Assembly: GCA_000320545.1 (NCBI GenBank)
Contig: ADNK01000257.1
Location: 39,918 to 103,917, forward strand
Direction: 5' to 3'
Length of the DNA stretch: 64,000 bases
From: Bigelowiella natans CCMP2755
Taxonomy: Eukaryota > Cercozoa > Chlorarachniophyceae
Each line of letters begins with the position of its first letter. The first letter of the stretch is position 1. The notes under the pieces were generated by a model. That model did not search any database. It was not told the DNA's origin and worked only from the letters and a program-made list of their open reading frames with translations. Of this stretch, positions 10,895-23,128 are shown piece after piece. Position numbers and translations under genes: made by a program.

Positions 10895-11063
10895 TGAAGG
10901 CAAACATCATCGGTCGGTGAATTGGGCTCTACGCACAAGCTAGCGCACAGGAGCATGTGTATTTTACCCTCATGGGCTTTGAGAAGACAGTGCTAACGTG
11001 GGATTCCGGCATGCGTGAAAATGTGACGGCGGGCAACGTAGTTGGCCGCGGTGGGACGGCAAT

Positions 11064-11399
11064 AGATGGTTTTCGCAAAAGTTTTTACAACAACTATTGG
11101 AGTAACGGAATTGCCAACTTGTAGAAATTTGTAAACTCATACGCTTTCGCAAGTTTCGACAAGTTTTTCCAATATAATTTCGGGGAAGGTGGTTTATTTT
11201 TCGGTGACAGATTTGAACTGCCTTCTCTCGAGGGAACGCCTGATGGGAAGGAAAAGGCGGCGGCAGATGGTGATGTTGGCAGTGGTTGCGGTGGCGGTGG
11301 CCAACAAGAGACAGCGACTAGACCCTATTCCCATTCCTGCTCTGCGCATCGAATCAGATCTCGAACGCAAAGGATGGAACGATGACCATTTGGTTCGGT
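11064..11399 (+). repeat. Left terminal inverted repeat (about 336 bp)
   Basis: Matches the reverse complement of about 13281-13632 from the AGAYGGTTTTCG end through a GGTTCGG near 11399. It contains the ATG (11189) and first roughly 65 codons of the plus-strand frame. It differs from the right copy by scattered substitutions and by an indel near 11228, where the right copy has about 18 extra bases. Confidence 0.85.
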
Positions 11400-12136
11400 G
11401 GTGTCGCTTCACAAGGAGTGAGATGCTCCGCATTGCACGAGCATGTCGCATTGGTCAGTGGAACTGGACCTCATCACGTGATGAACACTCGTGGCTCGAG
11501 GGCATGGTCCTCTTTTTACGTCGTCTTGCATGCCCTTGTGAGTGGGACGAACTTGTTGAGACTTTCGGTAGAAGTCCTGGATCCACATCCCGGATTTTCA
11601 AAGACGTGCTCCTTCGCATGTTTCCATCGTGTGAGGACCAGATGTGCTTGCACAGAGATCATTTGATGAACAATCTGGAACGTTTTGCAGACGCAACCCG
11701 CCGCAAAGGTGGTGAATTCTCTCAGAGAGACACCGTTGGACACATCGACGGCACAATCAGAAAGTGTTGCAGACCGACAATTACAATTGGTGCACATGCG
11801 CATGTGTGGCATGGCGCGCGCAGTGTGTCGCACGCAGCGTGTGCCTCAACCGACGTGCACGTGCGCAGTGCATGTGCACATGCGCATGCGATGCATGCAA
11901 TCACAAGCTGGCGCGCGCCACGCGATGCCGTTGCAATGCACGTCGTCGCATCGCAATTCTCATGCACAACAATTGCAGCTAGAGCCAGAATTGCAGATTC
12001 AATTGGGGCCAGAATTGTGGCCAGAATTGTGGCCAGAATCATCGCTAGAATCATGGCCGTGATTGTTGAAACATCCCACATTGCCATGTGCATGCACGGC
12101 AATCTAGCAATGCAGCCGATGCAATGGACACAGTGA
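11189..12136 (+). pseudogene. Truncated Harbinger-type transposase
   Basis: An open frame of 315 codons. Only residues 1 to about 200 look like protein. There is a basic leader (GRKRRRQ, NKRQRLD) shared with the opposite-strand frame. Then comes a Harbinger-like region with FTRSEMLRIARAC, WLEGMVLFLRRLACPC, FGRSPGSTSRIFKDVL and GHIDGTIRKCCRP. The last motif holds the first catalytic Asp of the DDE triad. After about 11790 the sequence dissolves into TGCA-rich repeats (residues such as HAHAMHA), and the second Asp and the Glu are absent. The product cannot be a full transposase. Known Harbinger elements encode transposase plus a Myb/trihelix-like partner. The partner here would be the frame at 12884-13507. 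Confidence 0.75.
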
Positions 12137-12880
12137 CAGCATGCTCAACGTGTGCATGCATGCACATGCACATGCAAAAGGTTGCTCACAAGAACAAGGA
12201 AGGTCGCCCGAGTGGATGCAGTCTTGGCATCGGCATGGTGACAGCATGCACAGTGCGCACATGACACATGACATTGCATGTCCATGATGAGGAGGATCAT
12301 GAGGACAAAAACATGTGCAGAAACAAGCAAGCCAAGGCAATTGAGGAATCCAAGGAGTCCAACTTGCACGTTGTCTGCAATTGATTCGGGTTCAGTCCAC
12401 ATCACTCTCGGTTCATCATCAATCCTAGCTTCACGATGCTTTCCATCATCGTCTTCATTGCAGTGAGCATGTTTTGCTGCATGTCGAGCTGTTGGGGTTG
12501 GGGTGACATGCACAACAAAGAAATGTCAAATCCAGAAATGAAAATAGAAGACACAGAAAAATGGGACATTCATAAAAAAGAAACATCATGTGGAATTCAT
12601 AATATTTTCATAATTTTATTGGAATCGAATTGCTATTCTATAACTTTTCCATACTATGAATGTAAATCTAGATCATCTACGAATACAAACAAAATCAAAT
12701 ATCATTCTGAAAATTTGAGGATTGCATTGTTATCTACAAAAAATATGAATATGAATAAACATGAAATTATTTGTATAGCATATGTCATTCCAACTATTAG
12801 TTTATTACATAATCATTTTCATAACAAAAAAATAAATATACAACATTTAATGACAAAACAATAAAAAAATTTAACACAGA
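11800..12880. other. Low-complexity filler inside the transposon
   Basis: About 11800-12350 is dense in TGCACATGCGCATG-like words. It includes a short imperfect tandem of GGCCAGAATTGT units at about 12006-12040. About 12530-12870 is a sharply AT-rich block. The frames that run through both have no protein-like character. This replaced or separated the C-terminal half of the transposase. Confidence 0.6.
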
Positions 12881-12883
12881 TGA

Positions 12884-13507
12884 TCAAAGCATGTTAGAAG
12901 TTTTAGAAGATATATTTGAGTGCACTCTGTCTGTAGTCCATGCATGCACAAGGTCAGGGTGAGGGGGGTTGACCTGCAACTTGGCTTCATGCTCCCTGCG
13001 TTCCCGATCACGCACCGCATCAGCTGCAGCCTTTTTTTCCTCAAGCTTTGCCTTTTCATTGAATTCCCATCGTCTGTAATCATATTCTGCAGTCTTGTCA
13101 GTGAGAGAGAGCAACACTCTCTCTAGGAATCCCCGTTGTTTCTCTTGTTCTTCACGCTGGAATTCTCGTTCCGATGTGCGATTTTCCCGTTCGAACTCAG
13201 CTTCGTTTTTCATTGCATCTGCTATGGCACTGAGTCCTGCACCGAGCGAGCTCCTGCCCCCCCTGCCAATGGAAACCCTCCGAACCAAATGGTCATCGTT
13301 CCATCCTTTGCGTTCGAGATCTGATTCGATGCGCAGAGCAGGAATGGGAATAGGGTCTAGTCGCTGTCTCTTGTTGGCCACCGCCACCGCAGCCACTGCC
13401 ATCATCAGCATCTGCCGCCGCCTTTTCCTTCCCATCAGGCGTGTGGTCACCCCCCAATCTTCCCGGGGGAGAAGGCAGTTCAAATCTGTCACCGAAAAAT
13501 AAACCAC
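12884..13507 (-). CDS. Basic coiled-coil protein of the Harbinger-like element
   Basis: 207 codons on the strand opposite to the transposase. Residues 1-75 repeat the transposase leader almost exactly because both start inside the inverted repeats (shared GRKRRRQM, NKRQRLDPIPIPALRIESD, ERKGWNDDHLVR). Residues about 85-175 are a highly charged helix, for example EFERENRTSEREFQREEQ, like the C-terminal coiled coil of plant trihelix/Myb-like partner proteins carried by PIF/Harbinger elements. The clusters of basic residues could act as nuclear localisation signals. The frame is intact, unlike the transposase. The function as a DNA-binding accessory factor is inferred. No Myb helix is clear. Confidence 0.6.
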   Translation of the reverse strand: MVYFSVTDLNCLLPREDWGVTTRLMGRKRRRQMLMMAVAAVAVANKRQRLDPIPIPALRIESDLERKGWNDDHLVRRVSIGRGGRSSLGAGLSAIADAMKNEAEFERENRTSEREFQREEQEKQRGFLERVLLSLTDKTAEYDYRRWEFNEKAKLEEKKAAADAVRDRERREHEAKLQVNPPHPDLVHAWTTDRVHSNISSKTSNML

Positions 13508-13632
13508 CTTCCCCGAAATTATGTTGGAAAAACTTGTCGAAACTTGCGAAAGCGTATGAGTTTACAAATTTCTACAAGTTGGCAATTCCGTTACTCCAAT
13601 AGTTGTTGTAAAAACTTTTGCGAAAACCGTCT
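13281..13632 (-). repeat. Right terminal inverted repeat
   Basis: Inverted copy of 11064-11399. It contains the ATG (13507) of the minus-strand frame and carries an 18-base insertion that adds about six residues to the leader relative to the left copy. Confidence 0.85.
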
Positions 13633-13828
13633 AATGTTCTTCATGTCACTATCTCAGCCGTTGGTAAAACCGTAGGAATACACGTGTGTGTTTGAATGTA
13701 ACCTTAGTACACGTGCCAATGCGTAGTTGCACACTTTGCTCCTTGTAACAGATAACAAGCCCGTTTTTCAGGCGTCGGAATCCTTTAGAGTTTGTCGAAT
13801 TCCTTTTGGATTTCCAATAATTCCTCGT

Positions 13829-13980
13829 TGTCGCAGGTAGAAAATGGGACCAGTGTTGGACACTAGGAGAGTTTTTTTGCTGGAAACGTTCAGTTGTGCA
13901 GAGCTAAGGTAGAAACCGCTGATCTTAGCTTTGGCTCGATGTACTTGATAGGTTTTGTTGTCGCAGGCTAAAATACCCCC
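13829..13980 (+). promoter_or_regulatory. Two copies of the TGTCGCAGG motif upstream of the G8 gene
   Basis: TGTCGCAGGTAGAAAATGGG at 13829 and TGTCGCAGGCTAAAATACCC at 13959 lie 360 and 230 bp before the G8-gene ATG. Similar words occur at 38180, 51377 (minus), 57044, 37910 and 53966/53998. Position and repetition suggest a promoter or transcription-start element, but this is inference. Confidence 0.4.
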
Positions 13981-14190
13981 CATTACTAAACTTGAACGAA
14001 GATCATGTTCTATTCTGTGTTCTGGATTACCGCGCAGCAATGGGTGCTCACATATACGCCCTGGTTGATACAGAAGCCGAGGAGAAAAGAGGAAGAGGCC
14101 TTGGCACACAATTGTGTGATTCGTACAAATCCCAAACAACTCTTTCTATATTGTATTCGATATTTTGGGTGGTTTCCATCTTTGTGAAAA

Positions 14191-15526
14191 ATGTCCGCAG
14201 CAAATCCTGTGGAACTCTCAGACAGGAAGCTTCCTGACAGGTCACGGACTGGAGACCGTCAATCCTGGCACTTGGAAGATAACGCTAGGGTAGAGCCTGT
14301 TGTAGCCGGACTTACTATCACAAAAACATCCATCAATGGCGTGAACGAGCTGCTCAATCGACCATCTGTGAGTAAAATATCTGGCAGCAACACTCCGGTC
14401 CCAAGCTCCCCACAGCCATTCGTGAATAAAGGACGCTCTATCGAAACCGTGTACAGAAGGGACTCGTGCGACACAAGCAAACAACAAAGCATTTTCAGCC
14501 TCCTTGGAAGAGGGTTAAGTCGTATAAATAGCTTCAAGTTGTCAAATCGAAAGTGGAAGTACATCGCCATTTGCTCTGTACTTGTTTCCGTCCTTGCTAT
14601 CCTCGTGGCGACTTATGTCGTTTCGACTGATACTACTTCGGAAGTGGGTTACGACAACTCAGAAACAGACGCAAATGAAAACAATCCGCTACAAGCGTCG
14701 CTAGTGAAGGTTAAGCTCTCATTCTCAAATATTGTGGAAATCTGTTCATATTCTTGTTTTCGGACCAGAATGCCAAGCTCACATACACGTTTCCATCCGC
14801 CACTTACGAGGACCTTGACGATGCTGAAAAGGTCTGCAAATTCGATTAAACTAACTTCTTAAAAAGTAAACATATAGGTACAAAAGCGTTGCAACATGTT
14901 CCCACTTTGAGTGCAAACCTTTCGAATATATATATTTTCCAGACCCAGATAAGCTTAAAAATGAGAGACCTCGTAAGTTTTTAACCGTTTCGCTTTGACC
15001 TTTGATTTCTAGCAAACGATAAGGAGGACATCGTAATGAGGTGTTATGAACATTAAATAAGGTGAAAAAGGATACAGGCCTATCTGAAGACAATATTATC
15101 TCTCTTTCCATAATATCTGGATCTGTTATTGTGGAGGTAAATGTTCAATCTTAATTAAGAAACTGTCAAAATTTCTTGCTTATTTCTACTTTCATGCAGA
15201 TTCTATTGAAGGAGATCCCCGGAAGGACATCTCTTGAGGAGTAAGAACGAATGTCGAATCTGCGTTGCAATTATAACATAATAGTGAAATTTTAACAGGG
15301 CCGTTGTAGCGCTTTGGAACTCATTCGAACAAGAACCACCATCAATTTCCGTTGGGGGTCAGGAAGTATCTGCTGAAGGAGGTGAGAAATGGTTGTTCAC
15401 ACGAAGATAGTATATATGCTGAAGGAGGTGGGAAATGGTTCACACGAAGATAGAGTATATAAGATTTCAATTATTCTCATGTTGGTATTACTACAGCAAT
15501 ATTTTTAAATTATATGTGTATATATA

Positions 15527-15582
<56 letters not shown>

Positions 15583-15585
15583 GTA

Positions 15586-15631
<46 letters not shown>

Positions 15632-18600
15632 TGCGTGTGTGTGTGTGTGTGTGTGTTTGATTAGATTTAGTTTAAAAAATATCACCCGAACATTAGCTAC
15701 TCATTAAATTGGCACCTGCACTCATTGGTAAAATCTCTGCGCCCTGTTGTGCATCTAAATGCCATAGGTTTGGGAGTTGATTTTCTTGGACCTACTGCCT
15801 CTCCAACGGTAACTCCGCCCAGCCACTCTCCCACAGGACCACCGACGTTTTACCCATCGCCTTATCCAACTCACGACCCCACGAAAGAGCCAACGCCATA
15901 TCCGACAATGGCAGTTCCTACGACGGCCTCTCCTAGTAATTCTGGAGCGACTTTGTCACCCACCAGCTCTCCGATCATAGTCACAGATGGCCCGACTATG
16001 CGTCCTACACACTATCCTACTCCGTATAGAACACCGTATCCTTCAGAGTCTCCGGTCAATGCACCAACGCCCGATCCCACCTGGTTTCCTACCGTCTATC
16101 CTTCCCCAGATCCAACAGCATACCCGTCTGCCTCACCGACTCCCCCCCCCTCAGATTTCCCAACAAAGAGCCCTACCGAGTACCCATCGGCCGCGCCAAC
16201 ACACAACGTTGTTTTGCTTAATGCTGATGATAAGGCGCTGCAACAAAATGACACAAACGTTTTCAGAGACTCTTCCTCATCCTCCTCCTCCTCCTCCTCC
16301 TCCTCCTCCTCCTTTTCTCACTCTTCTCCTGTATACTTGCAATCTTGCCGCCGCGACACCTGGGAGAGCATGCCCAGCTGGGCAAGAATTCCGAAATATA
16401 AGACCGACAAGAGTTTGAACACAACTTCGCTTATTCAAAATATGAATGGCTATAGAGCTCAGATCCCAAGAATGGGTATTATTTGGACGTACAACAAACA
16501 GGTGGATTGTCCCTACAAAGAGAGTGGCTTGAAGGTGCATCGAATTTCATTTTGCTGTCATGAGAGTGGAACCTCAACGTCTTTTGATTCTCAGAATTGG
16601 CACAATAGGAAAACATGGGGGGGGGAACTCCCAGCAAGAAACGAGGATGTGACGATCCCAAGAAAAACAAAGGTTATATTGAAGGTTCCCTTGTTCATAT
16701 ATATGTTGATATTGTTAAGTATTCACTTCGGAACTCGTATTTGCCAACATGATATAGATACAGATTCTCAGTGCTTCCAGTTGTCAAAGCCTTGCTGATA
16801 CTCTGGATATATTACTATTCATTTCCTCTACAGGTTCTAATCAGCTCTTGCTCTTTATTGGATAGCTATGGGAAGATTATCATCCCAGAGGATTCTGAGC
16901 TCATATTCAGTGACGCGCCAATCAATTTGCGAACAAAAGGCATTGATGTACATGGAAAGCTGAGAATCGGTGGAGAGAATTGTCGCATTCGGAACAAGAT
17001 AACCATCACCCTGTACGGGTCTCGCTCCGGTAGAGACGAAAAGGGCATTATTGCTTTCAACGGATCAACACTAGACATGCATGGGATGATGTATCAGCCT
17101 AGCTGGGCGGCTCTGGCAAAGACCGCAAACAAAGGCCAAAAGGTTGTGTGGCTTCAACGCTGCGTTGGATGGAAGAAGGGCACCGAAGTCGTACTTACTA
17201 CCACCGAGTTTAAAGACTTCCGAGGCCACAACTTCAACGAGAAGGCTGTGATTGCAAAGAACCAATGCAAGGGCGAAAGGGTGAATGGAAAGCTGCTCAA
17301 ATTCGGAAGGATCGTTTTGAAAACTAAACTCAAATACGGACACTACGCGGCGAAGGACGAGTATCAAGCTGAAATGGCCGTTCTCTCCAGGCAGATTCTG
17401 ATCCAAGGGGACTCCGAGGACTCCCTACCCACTGACACAGAAAAGCCTGTTTGTAACAAGGGCGATTTCGGACAGCGAATGCACAACGAGTTTCCGTGTA
17501 AATCAACACACCTTACAGGTTACGGTGGACATGTGCGGGTCGAAGGTAACGCTGTCGGGCGCATTTCTTCAGTTGAATTCTTCCGTATGGGACAGACCAA
17601 TATCAAGGCGAAGTACCCGCTACACTTCCATAGGATGAGAGACGCTGGAAGGTCGTCGTATGCAACGGATAATGCAATTCACCAGTCGTTCTACCGCTGC
17701 ATAGTCATCCACGGAACCAACTATCTCACGGTGTCGCGCAATGTAGCATTCGATGCCATCGGGCAGTGTTTCTACATGGAGGGCGGTAATGAGGAGTACA
17801 ACACTATCTCCTACAATCTCGCCGCGCATATCCATCCAATTGGCCTTCCTCCGATGTTCAACAAGCAGGAGTTTGAGGACGTGTTTGAGACGAGCTCCCT
17901 GAGGCAACCTGCCGATATATCCGCCTCTCCCTTCTACATCACAAACCTGCAAAACGAGATCGTTGGCAATTCTGCGGTGGGAGGCTGGTCCTCCTATGCC
18001 GTTCCAACGCTCCCAAACGTGATTGGGCAAGATCGTGTGAGAGACAAGAATGTCAAGCCGTACAAGCGAGCCACCTTATTGTTTGACGGGAATATGGGCC
18101 GATCTAGCGGATATTGGAGTAAGTTAGGAGGCTGTATGTATATCGGTGGGTTCCTAGAGGAGAGGGAGAGTGACAGGAAGCTAGTGTACAATGGAGGGAG
18201 GAATATGATACCGAAGAGCATCAATGGAGGGAAGCGCGCTTCTCGTGATCCTGAGGACGAGAACGGTAAAAATATCTTCAACTACTACTCCAATATAAAA
18301 CTCGCACTATGCAGTGTTGGGGCTACTGATTGGAATTTGCGTGGTCATTGGAGCAACATCGATATCTACGATCAGTTGGATCGATCCTTCAACGTATTTG
18401 GCGAGGTGAGCTTTACTTCTACATCCGTAACGTGCCGCACCCAAAATGGTAATAGCCTCCAGAACGTGTCGGCACAGGGACTGACAAACTTTGAGAAGCG
18501 GTGGGGCTCCAAGGACTACATGGCCTTTCGCATGTACGACACTAACCAGAAACATCTTATCGACGATATGCAAATCAGGAATTGCAACCCCAAAAGCAAT

Positions 18601-19713
18601 CCAATCAAAAAGAAAAAAGCTCGCATCTGGGCAATTCCGCTCGGTTCCAGCATCCAGCAGTTCCAAACCATCATTACGAACATCACCTACGTGGATCCGG
18701 TTTGGCCAAATGCCCTCGTTGCGTGGACAGTTGCTAAAAAGTCTCGGTTCGGCATCTACTTCCTCAATTTTCTCGATGCCGATGGCTCAGCGACACTCCG
18801 CGGAAGTCCAACGATAGTAGGCCCCACAGGCCAGGTAGAGCCGAATAAACTGGGGGTTGTGAACAAAGACCCGAACCTGTGGTGGAAAACAACGCGGAGC
18901 AATACGAAGGGCTGCGACTGGAGACCCAACTACTACCTGCCTGTTTATCTGTGCGATATGAACGACCACTTCATTGCTTCAGTCGAGCTCTTTGTCGGAA
19001 AGAAGAACCTGCACGCAGAATCAATGTGGGATGATCATATTGGCTACGCTGCGCATTGGGGGGACAATGACCTCCTAAAGGATGGAGTTCCACTAAGTGG
19101 CGATCCGCAGATTGTCGGGCCTTTCGAGCACACCCAAGAGGGAGGGTGGTTCGTGCAGTACAACGGGGGAGCGCCGAAGGTACTGGAGATTATGAACATC
19201 CAAGTTCCGCATGATAAGACCCTAATGCTGGCGATTTCCTATCCTAAAAGCACCACATTCACAGTGATTGGATGCAGGGGCAGAAACAATAAATGTGAGG
19301 AGAATACGCGGACTACTGGGAAGAAGAAGAAGTTGACACGGGTCGGCAGCATCGCTAAAGTAAGAAAAGGACGAGGGTGCAACTACTACTTCGACAGCGA
19401 AACAGGGTATCTTTACATTCGGCTCGTGGCAGTGAATCAACGAACAGTAAATGCGCTGTGGGATAAGATGTCAGGAGAAGATTTCAATTACCATTATGAC
19501 AAGAACACGGGGGAGTATGGGCCGGAAAAGACGACAACCTTCAATGTAAATGGAGGGAAATATGGCATTCCTCACAGAAGTGGTATGAACTACTTTATAT
19601 CAATTCAAGCAAGCTGCTCTTCAAAGGATGGAAACTTCTGCAGCGCTGATCCTATGACGAGAATCCCACCAAAGATGGCGTGCGGAGAGGCCAAGACAAT
19701 CTCCGGTTGTTAA
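14191..19713 (+). CDS. Large type II membrane protein with PT-rich stalk and G8 domain, 8 exons
   Basis: Predicted cell-surface or wall-associated protein. Exons 14191-14709, 14769-14831, 14943-14972, 15062-15136, 15200-15240, 15299-15381, 15768-16672 and 16834-19713 close in phase to 1531 residues. There is a cytosolic N-terminus of about 125 residues and one membrane anchor (AICSVLVSVLAILVATYVV) with no signal peptide, hence type II. A small extracellular segment with SIISGSVIVEILLKEIPG follows, then about 120 residues of PTxxPT-type repeats, a run of about 16 Ser, and a G8 domain (NWHNRKTWGGELPARNEDVTIP). A long Gly/Asn-rich region comes next and resembles the right-handed beta-helix of CEMIP, TMEM2 and fibrocystin-like proteins, with many Cys near the end. 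In animals that family binds or degrades hyaluronan. Here the ligand is unknown. The poly-Ser is encoded by a TCC microsatellite. Confidence 0.85.
15531..15655. repeat. Composite TA / GA / GT microsatellite in an intron of the G8 gene
   Basis: A long TA run (about 15531-15582) passes into GA (about 15593-15630) and then GT (about 15632-15655), all within the intron 15382-15767. Confidence 0.9.
16268..16314 (+). repeat. TCC/TCA microsatellite encoding poly-Ser
   Basis: Trinucleotide run inside the large exon of the G8 gene, in frame, giving about 16 Ser between the PT stalk and the G8 domain. Unit gain or loss would keep frame and change linker length. Confidence 0.9.
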
Positions 19714-20871
19714 ACCGATTCTAGACACCTCTGATAAATATTTGTTTGAATTCTCATCAAATTGGTGACAGATAAGCTCCAAAATTGGCAAATATATATA
19801 AAGCATTTGACATTCTAACCTACGATAGTTTTGTTGCTGTGGAACATAGTTTCTTCGACGGAGTGACAGTTGAGCCACATGTTCATATTTTTTCAAATAT
19901 CTAAAACACATGTAGTGCGTTATTTCTATTAATAATACAATCCTAATGTGGCCAATATATGAAGAGTAACCATACCTAACCCCATTTCATAATAAATAGT
20001 AATAATGGCTTGGAATTATTACGAATTACTCTTTTGAACAATATGTGCGCTGTGTTCACATATGCACACACTAGCCACCCTTCATGCCGATACGCAGCGC
20101 TTTAATGGCTTAGCACGCAGTCATAACAAAAGTAGCATTGTGTGGTGCAGTGCATCCATGGCGTGAAATCAACAAGCACGTTCATATGCTCCAGCTGCAT
20201 GCATGTTACACATATAAACATGGAAACAATATGCAAGTGTGACCACATGCAAATATAGATCAAAGCTCTTCAGTATATTATAAATAGATAAACTGGTATA
20301 CGATACATGCAACATCGATGTGTGTGTGTGTGTGTGTGTGCGCGGTGTTGCGTGTAGTTTCAGCATTTGGTACAGCAAGCGTGGACGCGTGGCTCTGGAG
20401 GTCCGTATTTACTAGATATAGCCCCAGCAGTTTTACAACGAATTTTGGTTTGGTGCTTTACCATACTGATAATAACAAGATGTCGTATCGTACGACCTCC
20501 TACCCATGTCGTATGATGCGCTGCAGCTCCTCCTTTGTTACGACTGCATATACCCTCTTTTAACACATTACTATTCACAATAACATACTATATACAATTT
20601 TAGAAATTCGTTGCAGAATAAGCTCAATGGCCAAGCTGTTGTTCAGTCAATCGTATCTGCTATACCGCGTGGCTTTTATCACCCAAAACTACCTATCATG
20701 TTTGATAAGAAGTTGCTGGTTCATTCAGTAGAAGTTGTAGTAGTATCAGTAGCTGACGGAGTTGAGATAGTGAAGTCGCACCTGGATTACGAGTAGCAAT
20801 AAGGCATGATGATGCATGAGAGCATGCTCCTTTTCTCTCAAATCTTTATGCAAATACTATGTGCGTGTGTT

Positions 20872-20910
<39 letters not shown>

Positions 20911-20981
20911 TAAAAAAACAATTACCCGCACGCAATCGTCATCATCCTCTTCAACAGGACTCACTAGTATGATGATGGCAT

Positions 20982-21015
<34 letters not shown>

Positions 21016-21125
21016 ACATAAGGATTGTATCCCGACAAAAAAGTAGAACAAAAGGCAAGGTATATACCCGCACCAAGAAATATGAAATGATAAGATGTCA
21101 TATTTGGCAGCTGCAGCAGCAGCAC
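19714..21125. other. 3' flanks of two convergent genes, microsatellites
   Basis: Between the G8 gene (plus) and the histidine phosphatase (minus). Contains GT runs at about 20318-20341 and 20871-20909 and a GAT run at about 20982-21015. The last exon of the phosphatase probably lies here: on the minus strand, frames near 20760-20790 read like a C-terminal LHYLN segment, but phase from the last secure exon does not fit. No other gene seen. Confidence 0.5.
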
Positions 21126-21773
21126 CTTGGATATCGATGCAGGATATTGAAGTATTTAACAGAGCGAAGGAGCAGTTGGCCTAAGTGTGTTATAGTGCGT
21201 GAGTGTGTGAGCGAGTGTGTTCAATGTAGTAGCACACAATAAGAGGACTATTAGTATTGATGGTTATGGTTGGCATCAAAAAAGGGAGATCAATAGCACC
21301 TGCGTCAGAGATCGGATTAAAGCAGAGAGAAAGCTTCCATGCGAAATCACCGCTATCGTTGTGTCTTCTTCTATCTGACCAGCCATGTAAAACAGCCTTT
21401 TTTTGCTTGAAATGGCACGCTCAATCTGGTGAGAATATCCGGGATAAAAAGACAAATCAAGGCTTTAGTCACTTCTTTTCAGAATCTTCATCATCTTCTT
21501 CTTATATACTCATTGATGTGTCAGTTGGTATTGCCGTGTTCTGTTGTCCATCACTGCTATCTCACGAAGAAGAGATACGACGACATCATAACTCATCAAG
21601 TGATAACAATAATCAACACGCACGTGCTCACTGACAAAGAAGCACTACTACCATCTGATCGTAGGTCTCCACGCCTCCCCTCCACCATCCATTGGTGCTC
21701 ACACCAGACTTCTCAGCGACGTTATAACCAGAGAATTCCACCAATATCTGGTCTCGGGTCAGCCCGCGCTGAG

Positions 21774-21807
<34 letters not shown>

Positions 21808-22473
21808 TATTTATAAGTTTTCGGAGCAACATTCCTACTTTGTGCGCCCTGCCGACATCGATCGAAAACCCACAAAAAACGCTGCACAGATCCCCATTGA
21901 ATGGGCGCGCACCACTGATTTCTGTTAGCACGCAATAATCGCAGCTGCTACTGCTGCGTCCAAATACGTGTAGAGCGTAGTATCCGAAGAGCAGTTGATA
22001 CTACGCTATACAGCGTATGGAGGGCCTCCTTCTTCTTCTTCTTCTTCTTCTTCTTCTTCTTCTTCTTTTTGGTTGGTTAGTAGCTGCTGCAGACAGTTAT
22101 CATTCGGCTAAAGAAAGAGGTGGTGATGAGCTACGTACCAGAACGCCCTTGTTCATATGAAACACGCCGCCAGTCTCATGGATGCTTGGCCACACCTAGC
22201 AGTTGAGTACTGTTTGGTGGAATGATCTCAACGATGATGCTGTCCGCAATCATGGTATAGTATCTAGCACCTACTACTGCTACCTCAGTTGGGATCTTCA
22301 TTCGTCTATGAATAGGAGAGGCAGTTTGCAGAGCCCTATCAGAGGATGATAATGATAGTGTGAGGCCATATTTGCGTGTTGTAGGCGCTGTCGTCACTTC
22401 TTCAGACATCATTGTATTTTGTGCAGCTATCGACAGTAGTTCAAATGGGGAAGGGAGCACACCGAGCCATAAC

Positions 22474-22511
<38 letters not shown>

Positions 22512-23094
22512 TCACCGGTACATGGCTGAGGTGTACACACGCTTGATCCCGGTCTTTCTACCCGCGAAATCATACAATTGGGGGTTTTGCCTGTTGTCAT
22601 TGGGATCGAAGGGAAAGTAAAGGAGGAGGCCGCTACTGTATATCGCATTATCTACTACTGTAAACTGTGTGATGTGAAGTGCAAGTTCTAGTAAAGACAT
22701 TTGTACTACTTACTCCAGGCGTGTAGCAAGATCTTCGGCTTGGATCCAGCCCTCCTCTGCATACATTACACCATTATCTCAGTACAGCGACGACTCAAAG
22801 AAGCAGGATCTTCGGAACATTTGACATTTCCAGGGCATTGCACGATTCTTAGGCGAAGCATGCTCTCGAGTTGTTTACCTGTGAGAGGGGGGTCAGGGTA
22901 CCGATCATAGTCCCAGAAATCCTGTCTGTCCGAGCTGCAGAGCTACAATAATAACGATGATCATCGGGCAGTAAAGATATCACCAAAAAGAGTGAGGTCA
23001 TCAATAACGCTTTATTCGCATGCTCACATGACCATTCTGTCTGAGTCCACTAAACATTAGCACCATGAGAGATTCAGTGCGCTACAACACGCTC

Positions 23095-23128
<34 letters not shown>

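Larger units (their letters stand above)
11064..13632. mobile_element. PIF/Harbinger-like DNA transposon, degenerate
   Basis: Bounded by inverted repeats of about 340 bp starting AGATGGTTTTCG on the left and ending CGAAAACCGTCT on the right. AAT flanks both sides (11061-11063 and 13633-13635) and may be the 3-bp target duplication. A TA duplication is equally consistent. A plus-strand frame encodes the first part of a Harbinger transposase and a minus-strand frame encodes a basic coiled-coil protein. The interior (about 11.8-12.9 kb) is unrelated low-complexity DNA, and the later catalytic residues are missing. It is therefore a non-autonomous or dead copy. Confidence 0.8.

Noticed and set aside
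13768-14139. Minus-strand frame of 123 codons upstream of the G8 gene
   Set aside because: No recognisable domain. It overlaps the putative promoter motifs and 5' leader of the plus-strand gene.
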